A stretch of 64,000 nt of DNA from Erinaceus europaeus (Eukaryota; Chordata; Mammalia; Eulipotyphla; Erinaceidae), in the NCBI RefSeq assembly GCF_950295315.1, contig NC_080170.1, positions 98,765,971 to 98,829,970 on the forward strand, given 5' to 3'. The position numbers and the translations under genes are program-made. Positions 30,316 to 43,915 of the stretch are shown here, in pieces. The first letter of the stretch is position 1, and every line of letters begins with the position of its first letter. The notes beneath the pieces were generated by a model. That model was not told the DNA's origin and ran no database searches. It saw nothing but the letters and a program-made list of their open reading frames with translations.

Positions 30316-31930
30316 GCAATATCTAGCTAACTAATTTTTAAAAATCCACATATTCTGTTAAAAAACTGAAAAAATGCCATAAGTATGCTTATAATCTATG
30401 CATTATGAACAGTTCAAATTTACCATTAAGATATAATTTAAGATATGCATCATTCTAACAAACAAACCAATTTATACATCCATAATGGCAATTAATAAAG
30501 TCTTGTTTGTTTGTTTTCTAGATAGAACTCAAATCACTGATAACAACTTAGTGATTATAAAATGAAGTTTTACTGGCATTATTCCAACTGACAACACTGG
30601 TGAGTTAACCTCTAATTAGGAAAACAACCCACACCTCAATGGCACTTTTAATTCATGTAAACAGTCATTTTTTTTCTTGTTTGAATATTTTAAGGTGATA
30701 TGTTTCTGTCATACTAGCTACCTAGTAAATGTAGAGAAGCAAAATACGTCACCACCAAAATATGTCATATGACAGAATGATTAGTTAATTAGGTGCTGCT
30801 CTGACTAGGAAAGGTTTCCCTTTTATAAGAGACATTTGCATGTATAAAAGAAAACCTCTCTTTGTAGGTGTTGATTATTTTATTGTATACAAAGACCAAA
30901 TTTTCTTTAGCTCTCACTAATGGATAATTTATCAAGTTTATTTACTTATTTATATATTTGTTTACTTTTCTATATCTTCCTTCTAGAATTTACCATATTA
31001 AATATGCAACAGTAGTAGCATTCCTATGTTACCGTTCTTTGCTAGTGACCTCCTTTGGCCGAACTTGGGAGATACTCTTCCCTCTCCAACATCATTTGTC
31101 TCTAGCTGGAGATATTTAGGATAGTGAGAGATATAAGTCATTTTGGTGAGTTACTCAGCTTTACTGGATTTCTTCAATGTATATAACCATGTAAAATATA
31201 AGCCATGTATAAGATATATTCATGTTAGTATTAAAGTATTTTTCTAGTCAATCTGTCTGATGCTTGTTGGATTCTTCCAGTCTGGAAGAATCCTGAGTAG
31301 GAACAGAACATTTTCTATCCTTCTAGATGTCATAAGTAAAGTAAGCCAATTAGATGATGGTAGTGAAGGCAGATATTGAAGTTTTGCTGTGGAATTTTTT
31401 TGAGACTAAAAGGAGACTGACTAACCTGGAGAAGTTGAGAGCTATGGGTGATGATAGGAAGAAGTAGGTTGTGAAGCAAGACTGTCAGTTCAACTTGTTC
31501 ATGAAGACAATTATGGTCCATTATTTAATTCTTTCTTATAACTCATTACAAGACCAAACTAGTATACAGTTTTATTTTAATACTTTATTTTAAAGAATGA
31601 AGAGGGAAAAGAAATGGTAGTGGTCACAACTTGTTCAAATTCACTAGTGGTCATAATCCAATATTCATTAGCTACTAGAATTACTAGTTTCTAGCAGAGC
31701 TACATTTGTCAGTCTACAAAGAGAAACACAAACAAGCAGTAAATATACTTTCAAAATGCTATATTGAAAGGCAATTTCCCCTACAAAGCACTGTATAACA
31801 GATAATACTCCATTCTAAGAGAATGTCACTTGGATTTTTTTCTTTCCTACTTTTGCCACTAGAGTTTTAGTGGGGTTTTACAAGTGAGTATTTTCATCAT
31901 TCTCATTTAATTGTTTTTGTACAATATTTT
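30316..31930. other. AT-rich unique DNA, nothing recognised
   Basis: About 1.6 kb without a gene, SINE or L1 block that I can support. Confidence 0.5.
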
Positions 31931-31934
31931 TTCT

Positions 31935-32130
31935 AATGATTCTATAGAGACATGGAGAAATTAAGAGAGGAAAGGGAGATAGAGAGAAGGAAAGACAGAA
32001 ATACCTACAGCCCTGCTTCACCACTCCTGAAGCTTTTTTCCTGCAGGTGGGGACCAGGGCCTTGAACCCAGATCCTTATGTATTATAATGTTTGCACTTA
32101 ACCAGGTGTGCCACCATCTGGACCCTGATT
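31935..32130 (-). repeat. tRNA-derived SINE, family C
   Basis: Reverse copy: GA-rich body, 'ttcctgcaggtggggaccag', 'ccttgaacccagatcctta' and 'aaccaggtgtgccaccatct'. Confidence 0.75.
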
Positions 32131-32134
32131 TTTT

Positions 32135-32169
<35 letters not shown>

Positions 32170-32305
32170 CACAAAAGTCTTCTACTACTTGTGAAACATC
32201 CCCTTTACAAGATGCTCCCATGTGATAGCAAGGGTTCACACCTGGATTCTTTGTCTGTGGTACAGGACTGCAGTCCACCTGGTCAGCTATCTCCTTTCTC
32301 CTACA
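32131..32305 (-). repeat. (AG)n microsatellite and SINE remnant
   Basis: An AG run of about 15 units (32136-32165) leads into a worn reverse SINE ('tacaggactgcagtccacct', 'ggtcagctatctcct'). Confidence 0.6.
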
Positions 32306-33385
32306 TATACCATTTATTAATTCCCAAGACGATTTTCAAGTTAAATGCCTTGAATGCGACTGATTCTTCTCAGTTCTTCTCAATGACCTAATCATTTCTC
32401 TGCTGATTTATGTGGCTTAAGAAGTGGAAATGAACCAAGAAATAAATTCATGTGGGGTGCTATAAATCTTTTATTGCCACTTGTTTCAGAAGAGTCAACA
32501 TAAAACAAAGCAGTATTCTAAATTTATGCAAATAATTTTTATGTCCAAGTACATGCTTAAGCATGTATGTGTATGCATATGTTTGGTATAGATACTATAG
32601 AATGGTTTAATCTAGGTATATTACATAAATTAATCCAACTGGTTTTAGGCTCATAATAATTATTTAATTACATGAATAAAGTTAATTTATTTCTATCAAC
32701 ATTAAATTTGAATCAGATTTTCTATTCATCAAAACGATCTGCTATAGTAAGTGAACTGATTTCAGTTAGTACACAAAATGCCTAACACTCCATCACCTTT
32801 TCCAAAGAGACATTTAAAAACTTTCCAGTTCAGTAATAAAATGTTTATTGTATTTTCTTCTTTTATATTCAAAATGACTAAGCTCTCTTGACTCTGTGAT
32901 TTGTGATTCCCACTGGCCTTAGAAGCACAAGAGAGAATAAGTAATGTGACAGAATAAAATCTTATTGATTGTGACACATTCAAAAAGATGCAAAAGTATA
33001 AGAAATTCCACTCATATCTCATGCTAGGTTGAACATTGACTATTTAAAGCCACAGTGACTAAATGTGGATGGGGTTTTTCGGTTACAAATGATTCTCTTT
33101 AATGAGTTAGTGCTGGTGGCTCTGGCTCATGGGCTCTAGGGAAATGAGTGTAAATCTTACATCAAAGATCAAAGAATAAAGCAGGAAATGTCATTGACTT
33201 TAAATAAACCACAGTTAGACCTTCAGAATTAATTCTCAATACACTATGTTGTATTATTTTACATATGTACCTGGTTGGAGATATGCAGCTATAAGATAAA
33301 TAGTATAATTTAGCTCATAATGAGAAAATTGTTGCAAATAAGCATTCTTAAATTCATTATTACAAAAGGATTTACAAAGAAGAAG
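32306..33385. other. AT-rich unique DNA, nothing recognised
   Basis: About 1.1 kb. Only short frames with no recognisable product. Confidence 0.5.
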
Positions 33386-33389
33386 AATC

Positions 33390-34320
33390 TTTTTTTTTTT
33401 GTCTTCCCTTTTTTAAGAAAGGATTAATTAACAAAACCATAGTGTAGGAGGCATACAATTCCACACAATTCCCACCACCCAATCTCCATATCCCACCCCC
33501 TCCCCTGATAGCTTTCCCATTCTCTATCCCTCTGGGAGCATGGACCCAGGGTCATTGTGGGTTGCAGAAGGTAGAAGGTCTGGCTTCTGTAATTGCTTCC
33601 CCGCTGAACATGGGTGTTGACTGGTCGGTCCATACTCCCAGTCTGCCTCTTTCTTTCCCTAGTAGGGTGGGTCTCTGGGGAAGCTGAGCTCCAGGACACA
33701 TTGGTGGGGTCTTCAGTCTAGGGAAGCCTGGCCAGCATCCTGATGACATCTGGAACCTGGTGACTGAAAAGAGAGTTAATATACAGAGCCAAACAAATTG
33801 TTGAGCAATCATGGACCCAAAGCTTGGAATAGTGGAGAGGAAGTGTTAGGGGGGTACTCACTGCAAACTCTATCTAGTGTACTTCTGCTTTCAGGTATAT
33901 ATTTTGCAATAGTTTACAGATACGTGTGAACATATGCTCTCTCTCACAGAAACTGGTGTATATCTAGGTTTTGGGACTTTGTTAGAAAGTGAACCACCTG
34001 AGATGGAATTAGAGTATACTATGAAAGGAAAGGTCTCACCCGAGTAATGAAGCTGAAGGGTTGTCGTTCCACACGTGAAGTCTCTGGACACAGTCTGAAG
34101 TGAATCATGTTGAAGTGGCAATCATTGTGTTGGTTAAGTTGTGATCGGCAGATGCAATATTATTTGATATGGATTGGGAGAGGCATACAGGAAAGTGGGC
34201 CCTATCCAAGGGTTCCAGGACTGGGGGAAGTAGAGGCTCTATAGTGGAGATGTGAGGTTCCTGCTGTCTTAGGGTTCAAAAAGACAATTGATAGTTAATG
34301 TTATCATCACATTATTTGGT
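33390..34320 (-). repeat. L1-type 3' region, reverse
   Basis: T-rich tail at 33391, 'ccgctgaacatgggtgttga', 'ctggtcggtccatactccca' and 'tgaaaagagagttaatatac'. An internal deletion near 33855 joins distant parts of the family, and the rest ('caggtatatattttgcaata') runs on to about 34320. Confidence 0.75.
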
Positions 34321-34324
34321 AATT

Positions 34325-35190
34325 GGGTTAACTTTGAAAAGTCCTTTTGTTATGGTTTGCTGTACAAGACCCAGTATCTTGTATATAGCTGTGCTATTGG
34401 TTGCTTCTGATCTACTTGGTCTAGGATTTTGAGAGAGTCTGCATATCAATTACACAGCCTATATATTAAAAAGATTCAGTTTGTATTTTGAAAAACTTGG
34501 AGACATACAATTAATTTTCCCCCTCTCATATTAATTAACTAGTGATTTATATGACTACATTTTACTAGAAGTGTACTTCTTTTTTTTCATTTAGGAATAA
34601 ATAAGAAAGTATGGTCTTGTTTAGCCTTTGCTACTGAAATACTTAATAGTGGATAAGTTATTTTATTCATCCTTATTTTCCTAAGAACTACTAGTAAATA
34701 AGTATCACATTCAACAAAAATTCTACAAATCTTTATACATTTAAACTATAAACAAATGTATACCACACAGTATTATCTTCTATTTTCCCTTTACTGCAGT
34801 GGGGAATAAGGCTATCTTCCTTGATATAGTAGATAATAAAAAATATTTTTTTGTCTTCTCAGATTCTTGAGACACTCACTGTCAATAAAAGTTAACAAGG
34901 AAAGAAGAAATTCAGCGGTATGTATACTTACATACATGAAAAAGACCCAAGGCTACTAAGCAAATCACCCCAAATGTTTCAAGTCACCGCCTAAAAAACA
35001 TTTCAAGCTAAGGGTAAAAGATTTTGGTGGACAAGAAGAAAGACAGATATAAGAAGCTACCAAGGAAACTATTAATCCTCCAAATAAGAAAAAAAAAAAA
35101 AAGAGAAAAGAACAAAGAGCAAAATCAACATTGTTATCTTTAAAATAATAATAATAAAGAATATATAGCTCCTACAAAGGGGTAGTTATA
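34325..35190. other. AT-rich unique DNA, nothing recognised
   Basis: Old intergenic sequence; short poly-A tract near 35088. Confidence 0.45.
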
Positions 35191-35234
35191 TTGCTTTTTT
35201 CAGAGCTTTTGTTAAGCCTGCTGTTTTCTGTGTG

Positions 35235-35485
35235 TGTGTGCTTATTTATATTGGTTTATGTTATAGAAAAGAGAGAAACTGAGAGGGAGATAGAGATCAA
35301 GAGGAAAAGAAAGAAAGATAGTTGCAGCACTGCTTCAACACTCCAAAAGTCCCACTTCCCCTACACCCTGCCCCCAGCCCCTGCCATCACCCTTGAAGGT
35401 TGGGATCAGGAGCTTGAACCTGGGTCCTTATATACATGGTAATGTGTGCACCCAACTAGGTGTACTACTGCCTGCTAACCCTGCT
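35235..35485 (-). repeat. tRNA-derived SINE, family C, diverged
   Basis: Reverse copy with 'gagcttgaacctgggtcctt' and 'gcacccaactaggtgta'; the middle is altered. Confidence 0.6.
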
Positions 35486-35494
35486 GTTTCTTAA

Positions 35495-35720
35495 AACTAA
35501 GGAATCTTAATAATTACTGGATGGTTTCACTCATATATGGAGTATAGAGGATAGAAACAAATGAGCTTATGAAAAAAATTAAAGAAATAGTCTTAAGATT
35601 TTGAGAGCGCTATGGAGAAAGCAGGATGAGTACAGAACTTTGGTGGGAGGGTGTGCTATGGAACTATATTCCTGTAATCTTAAAAAACTGTAATAGTTAT
35701 TAAATCACTAGTAAACTTTA
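35495..35720 (+). repeat. L1 3' terminal fragment
   Basis: 'ggtttcactcatatatggag' begins it and 'gtaatagttattaaatcact' ends it, as in L1 ORF2 ends and tails. Confidence 0.6.
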
Positions 35721-35724
35721 TTTT

Positions 35725-37085
35725 CAAATGATAAGTTTAAAATAATTCCCATCCCTGCTTAAAAATAATATTTATCCAAATGAATGTAGAGATTATAGTC
35801 AAATAATCAAAACACTTTTGGAACTCTATTCCCCTTCTCTCATCCAATAAAACTGAAATAGATTCTAGAGTTAACAACAACAACAACAAAAAAATCAGAC
35901 AGGCCCAAGGATTGGAATTTGAAGGGTATGATAACCCTTCTCTGGGTCTTATTACCTTATTATTTTGTGAATAAGTATATGTTCTTCAGACAAGATCAGA
36001 CACACTCAAGGTGATGTGGCAATAGACAAATATATTTTCCTTAAGTCCTTACGTATTTATCAATACCAGAGAGGAATTCTGGCAAACACTATGCTTAATC
36101 TGTTTCTTGCACATTTTTTAACATCCTAAAGAGGCATATTTGTAGGTGGCATGTTTTATTATCCTTAGATTTGCATCTTTTTAAATTTTTCTATTTATTA
36201 CATATTTTATTACTATCATTTTGATTGTTTTCTTATTTGTTATAAATATTAAACATTTAGCTTATTAATTCCTCTTATCTTTTTTTCCCTAAATTACAGG
36301 AAATAATTATTATGAAGTCCTTTTTTTATCTGGTCAACAGAAATAGATTAGGATATAGTTGAGAATCTAACCTCATGCACCTGTGGTATAACTCAACACA
36401 GCTGCTTCTGAGAAGAAGCTGAACCACTACTATCTGTCACAAACTACCTAGGATTGCAGTGTGACCAGTCTTCATTTCATGAACTTCTTACCAATCTAAT
36501 TGAAAGCAATTGAGACTTCATTGGCATAAAGTAAACCTCAATGTGAACCAAGTCTCCTTTTAAAATAATTAAGAGTTCCTTCATGCTGGACTTTTGGGGT
36601 ACATACATTGAGTTTGTTTTGCATCTATGTTCTCCAGACTGTAATTTAGTCTCTCTCTCTTTTTTTTTTTTTTTGGCTGTAATTTGACCAGACATCAACT
36701 CTTCAGTCTATAAAACTAACGACTTAAATAAACACAGTCTTTCGAGATTCACTTTGTGGTATTTTCAGTATTCTTTATCTATAGGATACATCTTTTAAAA
36801 TGGTTTGTTCTTAGGTAGGTATTGTCAGGGGTGCAGGGGGAGAACTTCTCAGCCCTGTGGATTCTTCTACAGCTAGACAAACAAATGAACATCACATAGA
36901 CTGATAGAAGAAAAAAAAAAGAAACAAGTATGGATAATTGACATAATAGTACATTCTAATGTAAAATTGGGTGGATCTGGGGTTTATAACTAAAGCTCAA
37001 AGATCTTGGTGATTAAGATCTTGGTGATTATCATGCTTATACATGATAAGTGGAGTAAATGATTTTATATTATTAATAAAAAAAT
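35725..37085. other. AT-rich unique DNA, nothing recognised
   Basis: About 1.4 kb with no supported feature apart from a short poly-T at 36659. Confidence 0.5.
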
Positions 37086-37089
37086 TAAA

Positions 37090-37310
37090 TTGGGGCCAGG
37101 CGCAGGTGCACTTGGTTAAGCGCACACATTAAAGTGCACAAGGACCTGGGTTCAAGCCACTGGTCCCCACCTGCAGGGGAAAAGCTTCATAAGTGGTGAA
37201 GCAGAGCTGCAGCTGTTTCTCTGTCTCTCTCCCTCTCTATCTTCCCCTCCCCTTTCAATTTCTCTCTGTCTCTATCCAATAATAAAATAAATAAGAATAT
37301 TTTTAAAAAG
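37090..37310 (+). repeat. tRNA-derived SINE, family C (good copy)
   Basis: 'gcgcaggtgcacttggttaa', 'gacctgggttcaagccactg', 'tccccacctgcaggggaaaa', 'tctctgtctctctccctctc' and a tail of 'aataataaaataaataa'. This is the clearest member of the family in the window. Confidence 0.85.
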
Positions 37311-37559
37311 GTAAAATTATGAATGTTTCAGAGAGGAAAAGTTCATTGCTTATCATATACTAGACTGATACTCCCCACACTATAATATTTAGTTTACTAG
37401 AGAGAGCAGTGATTACTTTTTCCATTAAAGGTGAAATAACAGCTTAGGAAGTGATAATTACTTATTTATTAAAGGCAAAATTACTAAGAGTAGCAGAAGA
37501 TATTCTTAGTATTTATTAAGTGCATTTGCTACTTTTAATTTAAAAGAATCTTGGCCATT

Positions 37560-37862
37560 TATTTATTTATTTATTTATTTTTAATTTCCACCTGAGTTTT
37601 ATTGCTGGGACTCTGTGCCTGCACAAAATTCCATTGCCCCAAGTAGCCATTTCTTTTCTTTTTCTTTTTATTTCATAGGCAGAGAGCAACTGGGAGGAAA
37701 CGGGAAAGGGAAGACAGACAGACAGAAAGAAATACAGTTGTAGACCTGCTTCACTGCTCATGAAGCCCCTCACACCCACCCCACACCATGGGCTCAAACC
37801 TAAATCCTTATACATGGTAATGTGTCTTGTTCAATAACATGTGCCAGTGCCCAGGCCCCATA
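37560..37862 (-). repeat. Diverged SINE with (TTTA)n lead
   Basis: A TTTA run, 'ttattgctgggactctgtgc', a GA-rich body, 'gacctgcttcactgctcatg' and a worn head. Same overall plan as the copies at 4311 and 51971. Confidence 0.65.
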
Positions 37863-37864
37863 AA

Positions 37865-40330
37865 TTTAATCTTTAAATAGGAACAACTTCTCCCAAGATC
37901 CATAGGGTCTTGATTTACCTTAGGTTCATGTACCAACGTGATATGTATTGGAAGTGAACTATTCTGCATATCTTGGAAAAAAAAAAAAAAAGACCTCTGA
38001 CCAATTTGGAGAGATAACTCCACCCTCTGTTGGTACAAGCCACCACCTAAGAATTCCACTAGAACTGTAGAATTGTTTGTCTTCCATATGGGCCTTTCCA
38101 AACAGATGATTTTGCTTTTATTTCAATGTGCTCAAAGAGAACCAGCCACAGTGTGCAAGCATTTATCAACCATCCTTATGTTGTGATGTGCTATGTGGTA
38201 ATGTTGAATTAAACACAGCTAATCACATGCCAAGTTGAGAATCACTATGGGAGCATGAATATGAGAGAAAAGTTCATTGGTATAACACAAAATAACAAGT
38301 TGAGATTTGGAATTAAGCTTTATCCAATGTGAATTGATAGCTTCTTTTATAGTGTAAAAGCAATAACTGAAAAAAAGTGATTTTTAAAAGCATACAAATA
38401 GAGCTTTGGTAATTTTGTTTTATGGAGGTAAATTGTGAATCTATTCTTCACTATTATCTATGGGTGAAAGGCTGTAGCAAAACTAAAATCTGAGGACAAA
38501 GAATCTTATACAAATGTCCTTCAAAAATAAAAATAATACTTAAGTTTCAATCGCTAACAAAAATTCTAGATCTGTTGCAAGGACCAGGAGAGAACTCACC
38601 CAGAAGAGCATGTAACTTCCTCTATCAATACCCTCAGTTTATTTCCTAGTGAAGCATAAGATAGACAAAACAAAGAACTGGGGCAATGAAACTCACAGAG
38701 TTCCTCTCTACTTCCAACTTCTTCCATGATAGCTCCCATTAATTCTCTCTCCCAGCTCTGGAGTCTCATACATACTGATTTCACCAACCCAGGACCAATA
38801 TTTTTCATTCATCATTTTTAAATTTCAGAGGGAAAGATAGATAGATAGAAAGACAGACACAGATATACTCAGCTGCATTAGAGCTTTCCTGGTATTATCA
38901 TTCTCTCCTATAGTATCAGGACTTGGATCTGGCTGTATGCATGACAAGGGGTACCCCTTATTTGCTAATCCATCTCTAGTCTGAAATTTACAAGTTCAAT
39001 CATTGGTTTGAGCCCTAAAGTTCATTGACAAATGTCTAGTGAATTAATATGGCAACTTCTGAAGACAGCATTAATATCCTAATTTTGAAAGAAAATGAAA
39101 GCTCAGAATAATAAAATTTCCTACAGTTTAAGAAAATAGTAAATGACAGATTCAGGAATATATACTGTTCATTTCTGGAATACCTGTTTTTGCAGGTCAT
39201 ACTGCCAGAAAGAATAAATGATTATCCAAGCTTTCAAAATAGCAAGAATTTCAAATACAATTACATAGTGAAAGCTTGGGAAGCAATCTGCATGCATATG
39301 TCAAAATGACCACCGTCCTTTACTTAAAACATGTTTAGGTGTGTTTGCCCTCATTTTTCCCCCAGATAGAAAGGGAGGGAGGGAGGGGGGAAGTAGAGAG
39401 AGAAAAAGAGAGAGACAGCACATTATTAAAGTGTAGTCAGTGTGGGGCATGCCCAAATTTGCAAAAATGACAAAGCAATTCAGCTGAACTGTTTTGCTGA
39501 CTTTGCTCTCAACTTTTTAATTTCTTATATATTATCAGATAAAAATAGTATAGGTTCTAAAGAGACAGGAGCTAATTTACAGTTAGCTTTTATAAGGGCT
39601 AACTGTTTTAAGTATTTGAAAACATATTTTCCCCCTTTCCACTTTCATAATTTTTAGCTATTTCTGTTTATAGTCTAGGATTGCCAGATGTCACATGTGT
39701 AATGAAATTTATTTAAGACTTGTTATAACAAATTCGGAAGAAAATCATGAATGAAGTAAAATAAATTGAAAAAAGAGCAATAAATAAGTAAATAAATAAA
39801 AATAACCCAAAAGGAACAATATCATTGAGATCACAACTCATGGTTCATCTGGGTTTCAAAGCAACTGACAGTTCTTTTAAATCACACACACTAGCTTCAT
39901 TTCTATCAGATGAAGTTGTCTATTCATCTTATGTGTTTTGAGTGGTTGAGAATAAAGAATTTAAATGAATTTTATCGTGTCTTTTTTCTCCTTACTCTAA
40001 AAAGCATAATTTAGTGTTTCAAAGAAGAAATTAAACTCTTGAAAAAGTAGCTATTCAGGATTTTCAGCTTTTTGACTTTCAGGAGTCCATATTTCATTGA
40101 AGAGACACTCTCAAAGTAAAATGCTAAAAACAAACAAACAAACAAAAAAACTAAATATTTGGAATCTGAATGCTTTTAAAGATGTGATTAAGGAAATTCT
40201 CAGATAAAATGGTACTAGTCTTAAATGTGATTCACTGATTATTTTGCCACATTCTTACTAATTAGATAGACATTCCATTGACCTTCTGAATAGGGCTGGG
40301 GGCAGGGGACTTCTCTAAGAGATTAATATA
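37865..40330. other. AT-rich unique DNA, nothing recognised
   Basis: About 2.5 kb. A GA-rich patch at 38830-38865 and 39365-39420 may be remains of SINE bodies. No gene seen. Confidence 0.45.
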
Positions 40331-40334
40331 ATAA

Positions 40335-40515
40335 AAATAGGCTCTAGATGGTTGAGGTAACTGTTTTATACACAAAAAGATCTTCATGACTGAGGTTTCA
40401 AAGTCCCAAGTTCAGTCCCCAGCACAACCATAAGCCAGAGCTGAGCACTGTTCTGGTCTCTCTGTCTCTTTCTTTCTGTATCTCCTTCTCTTTAATAAAT
40501 AAATAAATAAAACAA
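40335..40515 (+). repeat. tRNA-derived SINE, family D
   Basis: 'agttcagtccccagcacaac', 'cataagccagagctgagcac' and a CT-rich body ending in (AAAT)n. Confidence 0.7.
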
Positions 40516-40849
40516 ATAAACATTGGCTGTAACTTTTTGAATTAAAGCTTTATTCTTATTGTTTTGTTTCCCTACAAGATTACCATCCACTAAATTTAGC
40601 AGAAGAGTAAAATAGAAAGAACTCTAAAGTCTAAAGTAGGAGATAAATAGAAACTAAAAAAAAAAAAAGTTCTGAATTTGTATCCTGAATCTGTGTCTTG
40701 GTTGCATTTACACTCCCTAAATTGTTAAATTTAATTTCACAGGCCAAGCTTTGTACTGCTCCCTGCTGTTTATGCAAAGTAACAGCAATGCTCTGACTAT
40801 ATATATATCCCTATTTTACTCGCTCTATGTCTATAGAAGTAATTTTTCT

Positions 40850-41345
40850 CAACAGAAGTTGAGAAAGAATAACAGAAAGGGAAACTCAAAGCAGGATCTA
40901 ACTAAATTTGTAGTAGGGCACCAAGGTAAAAGCCCTGGGTGGAGGGTGAGGGTGGATGTTCAGTTTCATGAGGCTGGGGGGGGGGGGGCGCGGGGAGAGG
41001 ATGGGACATAGTCTTTTGGTGGTGGGAATGGTGTTTATGTACACTCCTATTAATTTGTAGCCATACAAATCATTATTTAATATGAGAGGGGAAAAACTGA
41101 TTGAATGTCTCAAACTTTTTAAAGCACAGACTGAGTCTTTTAAATACATAGGCTGAGTCTTTGATATGTTGACTCTCTTAAAAGCTTAGTCCAGGGAGAA
41201 CAAAAGCAACTGGTGGTATAGCTATATACAAATAATGTCAATGGACATAAAATATGATGATGGTGTGTATGATACAGTAAATCCTAACAAAGGGATTTTT
41301 CAAAGTTAACCCAAATGCCAAAAAATGTGATTATAGCAATAACTA
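40850..41345 (+). repeat. L1 ORF2 end
   Basis: 'caacagaagttgagaaagaa', 'aactcaaagcaggatctaac', 'aaagccctgggtggagggtg' and 'ggtggtgggaatggtgttta'. It runs straight into the 3' region at 41350. A G-run of about 11 lies at 40977. Confidence 0.75.
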
Positions 41346-42995
41346 GCTATTGTCTTCTTAAACCCTAAGCTTTCACTATAGAGACTATATTTCCCCCAGT
41401 CCTGGAACCTCTAGGGTGGGGCTCACTTTCCTGCATGCTTCTCTCAAGTCATACCAAATGATATTGCTTCCACTGATCCCAGCCTAATCAATGCAACTAA
41501 TACCACCTCAGCATGCTTCACTTCAGACTGAGTCCAGAGACATCATGCATGGAACGCCAACCCTTCTCCCTCATTACTCAGGTGAGACCTTTCCTTTCAT
41601 GGTATTCTCTAATTCTATTCCAGGAGGTTCAGTTCCTAACAAAGTACCAAAACCTAGATATAGACCAGGTCCCGTAAGATAGAGCATATGTTCACATGTA
41701 TCTATAAATTAGGGCAAAATATATACCTGAAAGCAAAAATACACAATAGCCTGTAGTGAGTTAATACCAAGTTCATAATGTAATAGCATCCATTTACACT
41801 TAGATACCCTCCTCACCTACTTCCTATTACACTTCCTTCACTCACTCACTCCAAAGCTAACCCTATCAAAGCAAGGACTGCAAAAGCTGAATGAGGGGAA
41901 GAGACTGGCATACTCTAATAATGACTCTTTAATCACTATCAGGCCATTCCATCAGTTGGGGCCCTAATCGGGGAGTCCTGAGATTCCCAAACAGACTTGA
42001 TGGGCCTAGACCTTGAACAAATCCTCTCTCCATTGTTACTGGTCATTTCTATCAGGAACAACAAAATAGAACCCTTTGTGGGCCCCCATGGGACCTTGCC
42101 CTCAACTTGGATCAACAGTGGTAGAGAATGTTCCATCCTCCAAAGGGAGGATGGATGCCACAATTTATGCTACACCTGAGGAAGATGGGTTGATAATGGG
42201 GCAGCATGGAATGTTTCTATTCATGACCACAGAATGTGAGCTGAGATCTAGAAGGATGTAGAGGTCACATAGGCTCCTAAGCTAATTATAGGCCCCAGAT
42301 CACATCAAATTGATAGGGTTTACAGTCAACAATATTTATACTCCTTTCCCATGTTAGGGAGCTACTGTCTTCCCTGAGCCGGCTTTCTGGTCCTTTTCCT
42401 AGCCATGATACCATCTCCCCAGACAGTAACTTGGATCCACTGGCATATCAGATTTCAGGCTCAGGGGCAAAAAGAAAAAAAAAAAAAAAAACAACTAGTA
42501 TAGCCACAGGCCCTTTGGAATTTAACTAAAATACACCTACCAGCTATCTACAAAATGGAGGATCCCCCCAACTCTTCATTTGCACTATTCCAGTCCATGA
42601 CTGGTCAACAATTTGTTTGGTTTTGTATGTTAACTCTCTTGTCAACCACCAGGTTCCAGATGCTAGCATGATGCCGACCAGACTTCCCTGGACAGACAAC
42701 CCCACCAATGTGTCCTGGAGCCCTGCTTCCCCAGAACCCTGCCCCACTAGAGAAAGAGAGAGGCAGGCTGGGAGTATGGATCGACCTGTCAAGCCCATGT
42801 TCAGCTGGGAAGCAATTACAGAAGCCAGACCTTCCACCTTCTGCATCCCACAATGACCTTGGGTCCATACTCCCAGAGGGTTAAAGAATAGGAAAGTTAC
42901 CAGGAGATGGGATACAGTGTTCTGGTAGTGGGATTTGTGTGAGGCTGCACCCCTCTTATACTCTGGCTTTGTCAATGTTTCCTTTTTATAAATAA
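41346..42995 (+). repeat. L1-type 3' region, longest copy in the window
   Basis: About 1.65 kb from 'ttaaaccctaagctttcac' through 'cagtcctggaacctctaggg' and 'acagacttgatgggcctaga' to 'tctggctttgtcaatgtttcc' and an A-rich tail. It continues without a break from an L1 ORF2 end, which is the reason for reading the whole dispersed family as the long 3' untranslated region of the local L1. Confidence 0.75.
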
Positions 42996-43364
42996 TTTTT
43001 TTAAAAAAAGAAGTAATTTTTCATTTTTTAACCTTTTTTTGGGAGAGGAGAAGATACAAGTGCTAGAAATATGACCTAAAATATGACTGGATAATATTTG
43101 TGTATAGCACTTATAAATGGAAAGCTCATTAAAATTTAAAGGAAAAAACCATAAGAAATATATAAGAAATAAATTGGAAATATGCTCCACATTAATGAAT
43201 ATTAACTTAGTTTATTTACTCTGAAAAGGAATCTTGGATTATAAAATAAAAAAGTTATGGAAAGGATGTTTATCTCCTTATACATGTTAGAAACAAGTTT
43301 TAACACAGAAGTACATTTGCACCTAGATTTTCTTTTTCTTTCTCTTTTATATTTTATTTATTTT

Positions 43365-43500
43365 GAAAGAGAGAAGACAGAGAGAAAGATCAAGGCACTG
43401 CTCAGCTCTGGCTTATGGTGGTACTGGGGATTGAACCTGGGTCTCAGAGCCTAAGGAAAACTGTCTTTTGAATAACCAGTTTGCTATCTCCCCAGCCTTG
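43365..43500 (-). repeat. tRNA-derived SINE, family D, reverse
   Basis: 'caaggcactgctcagctctg', 'gcttatggtggtactgggga' and 'ttgaacctgggtctcagagc', then the head 'aaccagtttgctatctcccc'. Confidence 0.75.
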
Positions 43501-43631
43501 CCCCTAGATTTTCAAAGTACTTGAAGAAGAAATATTTTTTATCCAAGTACTTAATAACTAACATTTCAGTGGCTATATGTAGAATGTTCAATGTTTGACA
43601 CTGAAATGCAAGTTTTAAAAATATTAAAATT

Positions 43632-43915
43632 ATTGGAAGTTGGGCGGTAGTGCAGTGGGTTAAGCACGGGTGGCACAAAGCACAAGGACCAGCGTAAGCA
43701 TCCCAGTTGGAGCCCCCAGCTCCCTACCTGCAGGGGAACTTCTTCACAGGCAGTGATGCAGGTCTGCAGGTGTCTATCTTTCTCTCCCCCTCTCTGTCTT
43801 CTCTCCTCTCTCCATTTCTCTCTGCCCTATCTAACAACAAGGACATCAATAACAACAACAGTAATACATACAACAATAAAACCTTGGCAACAAAAGGGAA
43901 TAAATAAATAAATAT
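43632..43915 (+). repeat. Family A SINE
   Basis: 'gggcggtagtgcagtgggtt', 'ctccctacctgcaggggaac', 'aggtctgcaggtgtctatct' and an 'aacaacaa' tail. Flanked by 'aaatattaaaatt' on both sides. Confidence 0.85.

Noticed and set aside
40977..40996. G-run as a possible quadruplex
   Set aside because: A single run of G in an L1 copy; four separate G-tracts are not clearly present.
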